NCBI GenBank assembly: GCA_035222895.1
Contig: JAVYIG010000059.1
Location: 452,001 to 516,000 of the forward strand
Length of the DNA stretch: 64,000 nucleotides
Source of the DNA: Strongylocentrotus droebachiensis
Taxonomy: Eukaryota > Echinodermata > Echinoidea > Camarodonta > Strongylocentrotidae
Direction: 5' to 3'
Shown here: positions 35,855 through 46,027 of the stretch, in pieces
Layout: every line of letters starts with the position of its first letter
How positions within the stretch are numbered: position 1 is the first letter of the stretch
Translations under genes and position numbers: made by a program
Notes under the pieces: model-generated
Told to the model about the DNA's origin: nothing
The model's database searches: none
The model's input: the letters and a program-made list of their open reading frames with translations, nothing else

Positions 35855-36343
35855 TAAAACTTGATACAAATTGACCGCCATTTTACGCTTTTCTTGGTGA
35901 AGCAATGCGTGTTTGAAAGGACCTCAACTGTGTGTCACCTATATTTATGTGACAGGCACAGTGAGAGTTAACAAGTCTCTGAAAAATGAAATTCGTTAGG
36001 AATAGACCGGTTTATTAACATATTCAAATGGTATGCATACTTTATACACAAAGGTTATTCTTGACAACCTGAAAGCTTGCCCGAGGCTGGCCCGACAAAG
36101 CAACACATAATTCAAGCACACTTGATTCTAAGTACTGTAGTTCATTCATTAATAACACGTTAATGGAATAACTTATCACTAGGTCCCCAAGAAAGATACA
36201 TCTGCATGTATAACATTTAATTTTTGTTTGATAATAAACCAAGCAATTTTTAGGACCTGTGCCTTAGGAAAATCTTGAACCGCCTTAGGTTGACTCCTTG
36301 TTTGTGACTTTGTATCATTTCATGTATTTCTATTTCTCCTCAG

Positions 36344-36430
36344 CCTGGACACCTTCACGATGGGGAAGACACTTTCTAAAAAAACTAAAAAGATGACTGA
36401 ACCCCCGAAGGATGACAGACCACGTTCAAG
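36344..36430 (+). CDS. NLR gene, N-terminal cassette exon N3
   Basis: 87 nt, phase 2/2, ATG at 36,360. It encodes MGKTLSKKTKKMTEP and so combines the basic patch of N1/N2 with the MT residues of N4-N6; the end reads RPRS. The following unit is shortened. Just after the exon, sequence jumps to what lies about 1.3 kb further on in unit 2, so an internal deletion removed most of the intron repeats. Confidence 0.65.
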
Positions 36431-37850
36431 GTACAGATATGTTAAGCATAAGTCCACCGTTAAACATGTATGATGATTCCTTAACCTCGCAGTACACACC
36501 AATACTTATATGCTGGATGAAAAAACTTTGCGGATCGATTCCACAGCGTTTCTTTCACAATGCAATGGCATGACCAGAACTCAACTTATCTTTAACATTG
36601 CTACAAATTGACCTCCATTTACGTTTTTCTTGGTGAAGCAATGCGTGTTAGAAAGGACCTCAACTGTTTGTCACACATATATTTATGTCACAGGCGCAGT
36701 GAGAGTTAACAAATCCCTAAGAAATGAAATTCTTTAGGAATAGACCGGTTTATTAGCATATTCAAATGGTATGCATACTTTGTACGCAAAGGTTATGCTT
36801 GACATCCTAAAAGCTTGCCCAAGGCTGGCCCGACAAAGCAACACATAATTCAAGTAGACTTGATTCAAAGTAGTGTAGTTCATTTATTAATAACACGTTA
36901 ATGGAATAACTCATCACTAGGTCCCCAAGATTGGAATCCGGGACCTCTCATACCCCAAAGAAAAATCATTCCTCATTCGTTTCCAATTCTCAAGGTTGAG
37001 TTCTGGGAAGAGTTGACAAATAATATGTGAGCGTTATCATTGTATTATGCAAGTGTGTATGAACATCAGATAAAAAAATGTTCCCTGAAAAGCATTGCTC
37101 ATCAAATGCCTTAATATTCTAAAAATGGCATGTAACATCATAAAAATCGGGACGGATTTTAATGCCACATGTTCGTGTAGTCTCATATACATCTTTCTGT
37201 GAACAGTGCTTGTATCTTTACCAAGACTGGGCCAAATTTCTTATTATTTTGATGATTCCTGAACCTCGCATTACACACCAATACTTATATGCTGGATGAA
37301 AAAAAATTGCGGATCGATTCCACAGCGATTCTTTCACAATGCAATCGCATGACCAGAACTCAACTTATTGTTAACATTGATACAAATTGACCAACATATA
37401 CGTTTTTTGGTGAAGCAATGTGTGTTTGAAATGACCTCAACTGTTTGTTTCATATATTTATGTGACAGACGCAGTGAGAGTTAACAAGTCTCCAACAAAT
37501 GAAATTCTTTAGGAATAGACCGGTTCTGTAATATATTCATATTGTATGCATACTTTGTAAACAAAAAATATTCTTGCGGAAGCTTGCCCGAGGTTGGCTC
37601 GACATAGCAGCACACAAGTTAAGCAGAATTGATTATAAATACTGTAGTTCGTTCATTAATAACAGGTTAATGGAATAACTCATCACCAGGGCCCCCAGGA
37701 AAGATTTTTTAAATTTGTGTTAGTGAACCGGTCAATTTGTAGGACTGGTGCCCCCCTCCCCCCCCCCCCCCAGGGCCAATCTTGAACCGCCATATGGTGG
37801 ACCCCATGTTTGTGATTATTTATCATGTATTTATTTCTATTTCTCCTCAG
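36431..37850. other. NLR intron; shortened tandem-unit copies
   Basis: Degenerate copies of the N-exon unit. The empty site of the GC-rich element is near 36,585 (TCTTTAACATTG). A further MITE-like copy spans about 36,985-37,375, and a poly-C tract lies at 37,744-37,770. No additional exon seen. Confidence 0.6.
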
Positions 37851-37937
37851 CCTGGATACCTTCACGATGGGAAAGAATCTTTCCAAAGAAACTGAAGAGA
37901 TGACTGGGCCCCCTAAAGATGACAGACCAAGTACAAG
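37851..37937 (+). CDS. NLR gene, N-terminal cassette exon N4 (acidic type)
   Basis: 87 nt, phase 2/2, acceptor TTCTCCTCAG, donor AAG/GTACAG, ATG at 37,867. It encodes MGKNLSKETEEMTGPP: the KKTKK patch of N1-N3 is replaced by KETEE, which reverses local charge while the DDRPS end is kept. A potential myristoylation signal (Gly2, Ser6, Lys7) is retained. Confidence 0.65.
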
Positions 37938-38196
37938 GTACAGATATGTTAAGCATTAGTCCACCGTCATACATTTTTTTATTGTTAAATTTGCACTGGT
38001 CACAGAATGCTAATAACTGAGTTAGACCAGCAAATATCACTTCTGACATTAGTTCAGGTTATTATTTTTTACAATTTCATGCGAATGATCTTTTGATAGT
38101 AATTATTGACGATGTTCGACACCTGCTGTGAAAAAGGAAGGTTCTATCGGTGTATCATTTATGTATCTCTATTTTTATGTTGACATTTCTTCTCAG

Positions 38197-38283
38197 CCTG
38201 GATACCTTCACGATGGGAAAGAATCTTTACAAAGAAACTGAAGAGATGACTGGACCCCCTAAAGATGACAGACCAAGTACAAG
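38197..38283 (+). CDS. NLR gene, N-terminal cassette exon N5
   Basis: 87 nt, phase 2/2, acceptor TTCTTCTCAG, donor AAG/GTACAG, ATG at 38,213. Like N4, but residue 6 is Tyr (MGKNLYKETEE). This would weaken the myristoylation motif if the ATG is a start. It lies only 346 nt after N4 in a short local duplication. Confidence 0.65.
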
Positions 38284-39397
38284 GTACAGGTATGTTAAGC
38301 ATTAGTCCACCGTGATACATTTCTAATTGTTAAATTTGCACTGGTCACAGAATGCTAATGACTGAGTTAGACCAGCATATATCACTTCTGATATTAGTTT
38401 AGGTTATTATTTGTTTACAATTTCATGCGAATGATCTTTTGATAGTAATTGTTGACGATGTTCGACACCTGCTGTGAAAAAAGGGAGGTTCGATCGGTGT
38501 AATGAAAATATAACGTTATTCGTTATTCATCTCAGAGGGAAATAAATAATGAACATCAAACCTTCAAGATACAAACTATCTTGTTATCAGTACATTAAAA
38601 ACAGATAATATTCGATAGGCCCTACAGTTGACTATCATAATGCAATCGAAGGTTTATTATGGAAACACGCAAGTACATATGTGAGCAACAACCCAAAAGC
38701 CACGGTTTTCAGTCAAAGCTCAAGAAAGGTGTATTTTTTTCAGGATGGCCAAATTTAGCATTTATAATTTCCTAAAAGAGTATCGTATTTTCTATGTAAT
38801 TTCAAAATTTCGAAGTACAAAACAATTCAAAAGTGGTATTTAGGCAGTACCTTGTAGACCTAAGTTTTTTTTCTGATTTTGAATTTTTGTGTAGTTGTTT
38901 TGACTTTTTGACGATCCTTGCTCATTTTGATCTCCAATCGCTATAAGCCTAAGGGTGCGTTTATGCTAAGTTTTGCAGGCCAGAATGAGGCTTTTGATAC
39001 GCGTTTTGTTCAACACACGGTTGCGTCCTTTCTCATTTTCGTAGAGTCACCGATAACCGGTTTATTCCAATGGTATTCATACTTTGTACGCAAAGGCTGT
39101 GCTTGACAACCTAAAAACTTGCCCGAGGCAGGCCCGACAAAGCAACACATAATCCAAGCAGACTTGATTCTAAGTACTGTCTAAATACGTCATTAATAAC
39201 ACGCTTAATGGAATAACTCATCACTAGGTCCCCAGGAAACAAAACGTCTATAATATTTAATTTTTGTTAGTGAACCGGTCAATTTTCAGAACTGGTGCCC
39301 CAGGCAGGCAAATCTTGAACCACCATATGGTTGACCCCATATTTGTGATTATTTATCATTTATGTATCTCTATTTTTATGTTGACATTTCTTCTTAG
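38284..39397. other. NLR intron
   Basis: Diverged copy of the N-exon unit: the 38,760-38,900 stretch matches about 30,940-31,070, and 39,060-39,390 is the upstream module of N6. No exon beyond those listed. Confidence 0.5.
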
Positions 39398-39484
39398 CCT
39401 GGATACGTTCACGATGGGAAAGAAACTTTCTAAAGAAACTGAAGAGATGACTGGACCCCCTAAAGATGACAGACCAAGTACAAT
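39398..39484 (+). CDS. NLR gene, N-terminal cassette exon N6
   Basis: 87 nt, phase 2/2, ATG at 39,414, encoding MGKKLSKETEEMTGPP. The acceptor is TTCTTCTTAG. The donor has changed from AAG/GTACAG to AAT/GTACAT, which keeps GT but is weaker, so this copy may be poorly spliced. It is the copy nearest the death-domain exon. Confidence 0.55.
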
Positions 39485-39982
39485 GTACATATATGTTAAG
39501 CATTAGTCCACCGTGATACATTTCCAATTGTTAAATCTGCACTGGTCACAGAATGATAATGACCGTTAGACTATCTCTCACATTTGACATTAGTCAAACG
39601 ACGGTTCCTTTCAATCCAATCAAAGCTTTATTATGTAAACACGCAAGTACATATTTAGCCTTTAGAATTTCCTAAAAGAATATTCTGTTTGACTCTATTC
39701 TGGGCTGTTCGCTTGATGTCGTCCCAAGCTGCCCCTTATCTTCCAAGTATAGACCATTTCATAGTTAGCACATGGGCCAAATGACCCCAAATATCCACAG
39801 ATCTTTTACTAATGGAGAAGTCCCACTTTGTGTATTTAAGAATAATCAACGCCAAAGTCATGTATGTGCTTCATGAAAAGCTTTTGATTGTCCTCTTGTA
39901 TCATAAGAATGTACCGTAGGTGCACACATTAATAATTATTACATAACATGAGCACATATTCCTTTTTTTTTATTATCTGAAA

Positions 39983-40198
39983 TTACCTTTATCTGCCCAT
40001 GCGCAGATAGTATCTACGAAAAAGGTTATTGGTTGGTGATATAGGCACGATGTGGTCTAGCATTAGGGACTTTTAGATTGAGTGGGCAAGAACACGACGA
40101 ACGCCGACTGATCATGCGTGTCAACGTACTCAACAGCCCATGTAGGCTACAATAAGCGACTTCGTAATTAGGATTTGCGCATGGGCAGATAAAGGTCA
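39983..40198. mobile_element. MITE-like element
   Basis: Terminal inverted repeats: left contains ACCTTTATCTGCCCATGCGC; right is the complement (GCGCATGGGCAGATAAAGGT, about 40,174-40,193). The next element (40,064-40,690) begins inside it, so the two overlap or are nested. Confidence 0.65.
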
Positions 40199-40690
40199 TT
40201 CGTACCCAAATTGTAAAACCATTGAGACGAATACTCGGATCATACTCACGAAAGTTATGTAATCAGTATTCATTTATGCACCAACAGTAAATTTATCTGA
40301 TACACAGATGGAAGTATTCTTCTCAAGAGGCAAACAAAAGGTATTCATGAAGCACCTCCATCACTTTGGCAGTGATTATTCTAAAACGCACAGATGGGAA
40401 GTATCCATCGTGTCTAAGATCAGGGGATATTTTGGGGTCATGCGTTCCAGAGCTATTTACGAACTGGCTTATTAGAGATCTTTTAGATTTCACTCGACGA
40501 TATCGAGCATGCAGGAAGTAAGCGTGCACGCGCGCGGACGCGGCATACTAGTACCGTACTAGATTTAGGAAAATCAAGGTTGACGCATTCTCGATCGCCG
40601 ACTGAGACGACGTGACGCTTGCGCAGTACCTTAAAATGATGTCACACGTTGCAGTCAAAGCTGTCGACGTGCAAATCTAAGAGTCCCTAT
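40064..40690. mobile_element. MITE-like element with TAGGGACT ends
   Basis: Left end TAGGGACTTTTAGATTG near 40,066. The right end is the near complement (CAAATCTAAGAGTCCCTA, about 40,673-40,690). The interior is partly CpG-containing and has no coding capacity. Confidence 0.6.
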
Positions 40691-40787
40691 TATCGCCCAT
40701 AAAGACGAAATCCCTTGCAATGGCAGCTGCGTACAGAATAACATGTGGCTCCAATACCGTTGGGCTGTTAACCAACCTGGGGGTGTT

Positions 40788-41058
40788 TCACAAAGAATAA
40801 GATCGACTTTAAGTTGGACTTAACTATGGCAAGCTGTTCATGCCACTGTTTGCTCTTACCGTTCACTGGCATTGGTCTCTGAACGGACGTATAAATCGTG
40901 GTCATACATCTACAGAATTTACATTTATTGATAGTTCATGATTGAAGGACAATATTTTATCGAAAGATAATAATTTAGAGACAAATAGTGGGAGCAACAA
41001 GTGGCATGGATGGCTTGTCATAATTAAGTCCAACTCCAAGTCGATCTTAGTCTAGGTC
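40788..41058. mobile_element. MITE-like element
   Basis: Inverted ends: AGAATAAGATCGACTT at about 40,795 and AAGTCGATCTTAGTCT at about 41,038. Each is flanked internally by a TTGGACTTAA/TTAAGTCCAA pair. About 270 bp, non-coding. Confidence 0.65.
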
Positions 41059-41642
41059 CATTATTTCATTGGTTCTTACTTCACCACACATCATATTGTT
41101 GTGCATTGTTTTTATAACGTTAACAAACAAACCTATTCAGAGTGATATGGTTTTCACCCATGCATGTACTGCGATGTGATTGAGAGCTCATGGGCAGCTA
41201 ACAGGAGAACATTTATATAAATAATGTGTTTTAAATTTGAATTAAATGTCCAAACAATTCTAAGAAATATATGATGTTATTCAAAAGTAACAACAAAGAA
41301 ATATTTTAAGTCTTATTGAAAGATGGAATTGAGTGGATGAGAGATAGAGCAATTAGTGCCATGATCCAATAGTCCAATTTACAATATCATTGATACGCAT
41401 ATGAGTATTTCCCAGTATTTCCCGGAAACTTGCCGACCCTGCTTGCATTACCAATAAAATGACATCGAAACTTTTTGTAGAGGCTCTTTTTATGTGACAT
41501 GAAATATCAAACAAGGACTTTTCGTTATATTATTCTCTTATGATTTGTAATTTATAATATCCAATGAATAGAAGTCTTGATTAGCTGTATAGTATAACTT
41601 TAAACATAAATTTGATCTAATTCTATGCTTCTTATATTTTAG

Positions 41643-41947
41643 TGGCCAAACATCAATTCAAACAAATGAATTCGATGACGTCATCCTCAAAGTAGCAGAC
41701 GCCATATCAGAAGATCGTGATTTAAGGAGACTTGGTCTTGAGCTGGGAGTACAGACTCCTAATATCAACAGAGCATTGGAGACGAATTGGGCTGTAGGTA
41801 AAAAGACCAGTAATGGTAATGTGATGCTGCTTCAGAACTGGGCAGAGACGGTCAAACCATCCGGGCAACTCCCAACTCTCAGAGCAGCTCTTAAAAAGGT
41901 GGGCTTACTAGAGGTGGAAGAGACATGTTTCACAAGCAGCTGCAGCG
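41643..41947 (+). CDS. NLR gene, death-domain exon
   Basis: 305-nt exon; acceptor ATATTTTAG, donor GCG/GTAAGT, entry phase 2, exit phase 1. The translated frame (about 101 codons) opens with GQTSIQTNEFDDVIL and contains a typical six-helix death domain. Visible are VADAISEDRDLRRLGLELGV (helices 1-2), the Trp-containing MLLQNWAETVKP (helix 4-5 region) and LPTLRAALKKVGLLEVEE (helices 5-6). In NLRs of echinoids this domain mediates homotypic contacts with adaptors. Its entry phase fits the N cassettes and its exit phase fits the NACHT exon, which supports one transcript. An in-frame readthrough past the donor continues for 60 codons, but that part is AT-rich intron. Confidence 0.85.
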
Positions 41948-43084
41948 GTAAGTTTCCCTATATAAATGCAATTGTAAATGGAAGTACTTATAAAGCAACT
42001 CGATTACTTATCATATGGGAAAACTATGTCCTTAGTTTGAGTAAAATTTTCTTTTACAAAGTACATTGTATATCAACACCCCAAAACAGTTTCTATTATA
42101 AATTAGTTCAACGAGTGTTGCATTGGTATCCTCTGATATGTTGAAAAAAACAATCTTATGCACACACAATTACAAGAGCTTGAAATAAATTGTTACACAT
42201 AATAAACACAAGAGCTATAGTCCTTTCACGTGTCATTTAACCTAATTTGTCTGCTGTAATTTTCCTACTATTTATGAAATGATAGAAAAAAATGTCTTTC
42301 CCTGATGTACTTAATGTTGACTATTTGATACACAGAGAACCACGAAATAGGAGTCAACATGATATTACAGCATGGCAATATTATGCACATATATTTTACA
42401 TGAACACGTGAAATAAAATGTTATACAGAATTAAATATTATAGATCATGTTCATCAGTATTTAAGTATTTTTCTGAAAGATCCATTGTATTTCGATAAAC
42501 GGAAAATAGTTGAAATTAAATGATGCCAAAATATATTAGATTCCATCTAAATGTTGCGTTGTGGCTGCATTCATCAGGGTGTACATTACATGTAATAACT
42601 ACGTAGTTATTTCATACCTGAAAGACTTCATTTTCAATAGCTTCAAGTGATCTACAGGTTCAATTTACCCGTCGGATAAATTGCGCTTTTAAAAGCCAAG
42701 TCTCACGATCATACTGATAGGGTTTCATTGGTGTATACGCATATAAATTTGAGCCAATGGAATACCCAGCTTTAAATAAGAAACCAAGGGAGAAACCCCA
42801 ACCAACTGATAAACAGCAAGAACTTTGGCAGCCCAAGACAGCCCGGCGTACCCAATGCAAAATTCATGTCATTGGTGTTAGTGGGAGGTGGTTCAAACGC
42901 ACGGATTTGCGTCCATATAGGCAGGGTTTATCCTTTGCCGAACACTTATTATCAGTAGAACCTGTTGAAACAGAAACAGCCATACGTTTTCAACTGCCTC
43001 GGCAGTGATTTTGAACCAAGTTTGCATCTATTTTTCTTTCTTACATTATTATTTTTGCAAACGTGCTCTTCTCTATTTCCTCAG
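41948..43084. other. NLR intron
   Basis: Intron between death and NACHT exons. A stretch at 42,757-43,008 is open but resembles no known protein and lacks splice signals. The pyrimidine-rich end (CTCTTCTCTATTTCCTCAG) is a strong acceptor. Confidence 0.6.
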
Positions 43085-44625
43085 GTGACGATGAGGTGAT
43101 GCACAGTGACATAATGAAGTTGAGAGAACAACTGAAAAGTAGATATCGCAAGAAATTTGGTCAGATCAAAACATCGCCTGTGAACCATGAGTCATGGACA
43201 GGGCTTCAGCACATCTATGTCAGTCTCGTCCTAATGTTGAAATCGCGAGGGGAAAAAGAGGAGCCAATAGATTATGACGGGTTGCTTAAATTCATCAAAA
43301 CTGAGAAACCGACAGGTTTTGTAACACGATTAGCTTTCATTGGAGAAGCTGGTGTAGGGAAATCGACGCTGTTTGCTAAGTTAGCTCTTGATTGGGCTGA
43401 GGGTAACATTCTTCAAGAAATCAATCTGCTTTTTCTTGAATCATTTCGAGAGATTCAAGAGAGCGGATTCTTCGGGGATACTGTCATGGGCCATTTCCCA
43501 GATGATTCAGAAATAAAGGGGGAAAGAGTTGATGAATATATCAGGAAAAATCAGAGAAAAATTCTCATGTTATTGGACGGACTGGACGAGGCACAAATCG
43601 ACATCAAAAAGCCAAATCGCAATGACGCTGTCGTATCGATCGTAAGAGGAGAACGATTCATCGATACCCCAGTCGTCATCACAACCCGTCCTTTTGGAGC
43701 AGATCAGATCAAGAGCATCACGGCGATTAATGACCATTACACGTTTGGCAAGGTTAAGGGCTTCACAAAGAAAAACATGGCAACATATGTCAAAAACTAT
43801 TTCAAAGATGATTCTGATTCTGCTTCGACCCTCATTGACTTCATTGATACAAACCAAGTGGTTTCTGAGTACATGGCACCATTCCCGATATTCTGCAGTA
43901 TGCTATGTAGCCTGTGGAAAACGCCATGTGAACGGGAGAATATTCAGACATTGGAAACATTCTCGCAACTCTTGAAGCGTCTTGTCTTTTCACTTCAAGA
44001 GCAATACTCTTCCAAACCAAATGAATTAGAAGAGAGCTATGAAAGCCGCATTAAGAAAGCTAGTGAAAGTATGACAGATATTGGTTATATCGCGTTTCAA
44101 GGTCTGTTGGTTAAACAGCTCATCTTCGATGAAAAGGCGATCGACTCATGCACAGAGGCTGCAATGACTGCATGCGAGGTCGGGATTCTTAGCAAGGAAA
44201 TAAGGCCAGCACCCTTGCAAATCAGAGAAAGTCAGCGAAAGCAATTCATCCAAGAATTCTCTTTCCCTCATAAGTTACTGCAGGAGTACATAGCGAGTTT
44301 CTACCTTGCATCGCTGTTCCACGAAGATCGTCAAGAATTCAACAGAATCCTGGCAGCCACTCTTTTAGAAGACTACAAGGAATTCAGATATGTCTTGTAC
44401 TTCACTGCAGCTCATGGAGGGGAAGTAGGAAGGTCGGTCCTGGAAGCCCTATGCAAGAAAGTTGATGACATGGAGTTCATCATGCAGTGTGCATTTGAAT
44501 GTCGTGATTCAGAAGCCATTGATCCCGTCAGGAACCTGTTGAAGACGAAAACAGATCTTAAGTTACCTTCTAGTCTTCCATTCGCCGCATTTGTCGTCAC
44601 ACTTGAACCAATAGGGAAGGAAGTA
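43085..44625 (+). CDS. NLR gene, NACHT exon
   Basis: About 1.54-kb exon, entry phase 1. A helical linker (about 85 codons) precedes the NTPase. Walker A is GEAGVGKST (43,342-43,368), followed by KLALDWAEG. Walker B is LMLLDGLDEA (about 43,567-43,596), with sensor-1-like VVITTRPFGA and the FPIFCSMLCSLW region. The winged-helix motif FPHKLLQEYIASFYLASLF is near 44,266-44,320. These place it in the NLR NACHT group, which oligomerises upon nucleotide exchange. The chosen end uses GTA/GTAAGT at 44,626, giving phase 0, which fits the LRR exons. The frame stays open another 50 nt of coding-like sequence (VSFVNRVIDVSQLHSS) before running into a hAT terminus at 44,678, so the original exon may have been longer and been cut by that insertion. 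Confidence 0.9.
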
Positions 44626-44677
44626 GTAAGTTTCGTGAATAGAGTTATAGACGTATCTCAGTTGCATTCATCTAATT

Positions 44678-45350
44678 CACGGGTGGCCAACCCGCGGACC
44701 GCGAGCTCTTCTGGTGCGGCCCGCGAAGCATTGAAAACGTAATTATAAACATAGCCCATGAAAGAAATACGGGCCGATTAGCAGCGATGAAATATATAGG
44801 GTAAACTATTTGTACACAGCTATCTCTATTTCCTTAATTTGTTTTCATCATTCACAACATATTGACTCGTTACGTGGTTGATACAAAACTCCTCAAATTC
44901 CCTCTCATTACATTAACGACACTCACTCGCCGTGTTTATTTCAGTTTGTAATTCCGCATGCAGTAACGTTTGTATACACATGTTGCGAATCGAGAAATAT
45001 ATTTGAAATGCCATACTTTTCTTGAAACGTACAACCCTTTTCTCCCGCCGTTGAATTTTCTCATGAATCTTAATCGTAAACTGGATAGTCCCCTCCCCTA
45101 TACACCGCATACAATGAGGTGTACAGTGTTCAACTAATAAAGTTAGGATATTTGTTACGCTGTGTCCTTGATTTTGTTTGAAATAACAACCAAAATGGCA
45201 TCGACTTCTATACCTGCGAAGAAAAGGAAACTTGTTGATAAAGGCAGAAACTTTAAATCAGATTGGTCTCTGAAGTATTTCTTCATGGAAGAGAAAAGTA
45301 AACTACTTTTGCTCATTTGTCACAACGAAATCACATTAAACAAATAAGCC
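44678..45350 (+). mobile_element. hAT (Charlie-like) transposon remnant
   Basis: Starts with CACGGGTGGCCAACCCGCGG, very close to the GGGGTGGCCAAC-type termini of Charlie hAT elements. A transposase start lies 0.5 kb further on. The right terminus was not found, so the element is truncated. It begins directly at the end of the open NACHT frame. Confidence 0.75.
45195..45347 (+). pseudogene. hAT transposase N-terminal fragment
   Basis: 50-codon fragment starting MASTSIPAKKRKLVDKGRN, with DWSLKYFFMEE and LLLICHNE. It resembles the start of the BED-type zinc finger in the GTF2IRD2/ZBED-like hAT transposases, where a second Cys is expected before LICG. That Cys is Leu here and the frame ends straight after, so it is dead. 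Confidence 0.65.
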
Positions 45351-45468
45351 TGATTTTTTTTCCCCACTGATTTTGTTGTTTGCCTGTTGTTTTTTGCAAA
45401 ATTGCAGGTGTTTACACGTATGGCATGCGTGTGTGGTGTGTGTGTGTGGGTGGAGGAATAAGACCCCT

Positions 45469-45756
45469 GGGGGGGGGGGGTACTCACATATGAGGACATA
45501 CAGGGGTGTGCCGCTCTAATGGCTCACTATGTTCACAAAAAAAATCCCTAAACATGAGTCCCACTTAAAGAAAAATATCATTATAAATTGTTGTGTGTTT
45601 GCCATGTTACACCCCGAAAAATACCCGAAAATTGTGGAAAATTTGTATTTTTTCGAGAAAAGTGAAACAAAATTACCCCGAGAATGGGTAGGGGTTTCGG
45701 GGCTTAAGCGGCACACCCCGTCCAATCCAAATCTCAGTCTCCCCCCCCCCCCCCGG
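45469..45756. mobile_element. MITE-like element with poly-G/poly-C ends
   Basis: Poly-G, then a CAGGGGTGTGCCGC segment (about 45,501-45,514), is mirrored by GCGGCACACCCCG (about 45,708-45,720) and a terminal poly-C. About 290 bp, non-coding. Confidence 0.65.
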
Positions 45757-45795
45757 AGGAGAAGCCGATCGTTAACTGTGGCCATCCGTGATCTA

Positions 45796-46027
45796 ATTGG
45801 AGAATAACGTTGAAAAGAGCCATACTAAAGCTTTTCGACTTGCAGTCATCGGAGTAAGACGCAAGAATGAAACAGGAAGCCGAAATCGGCCAACATAAAC
45901 GGAAACTAAACATTGATCGATTTTGGCTTTCTGTCTCATTCTTGTGTTTTACTCTGATGAGTGCAAGTCGAAAAGCTCTGAAAGTATGTCAAAAGTATTG
46001 CTCTTTTCAACGCTTTTCTCCGATTTT
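45796..46027. repeat. Inverted-repeat element
   Basis: The arms are near reverse complements, with GGAGAATAACGTTGAAAAGAG on the left against CTCTTTTCAACGCTTTTCTCC on the right. They continue through a CTTTTCGACTTGCA/TGCAAGTCGAAAAG pair and a CATTCTTG pair. The central loop is about 25-30 nt. Confidence 0.75.

Larger units (their letters stand above)
33554..36351 (+). repeat. Tandem segmental unit 2 (about 2.8 kb)
   Basis: Second near-identical copy of 30,756-33,553, containing exon N2, a MITE and a GC-rich TIR element. The near identity means a very recent duplication or, less excitingly, an assembly duplication of two haplotypes. Confidence 0.9.
39485..41642. other. NLR intron with three MITE-like elements
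   Basis: Between N6 and the death exon. It holds the three inverted-repeat elements listed separately (39,983; 40,064; 40,788). No exon recognised. Confidence 0.55.

Noticed and set aside
42757..43008. 83-residue ORF between death and NACHT exons
   Set aside because: No known motif and no flanking splice signals fitting the gene phases. Likely intron or repeat sequence.
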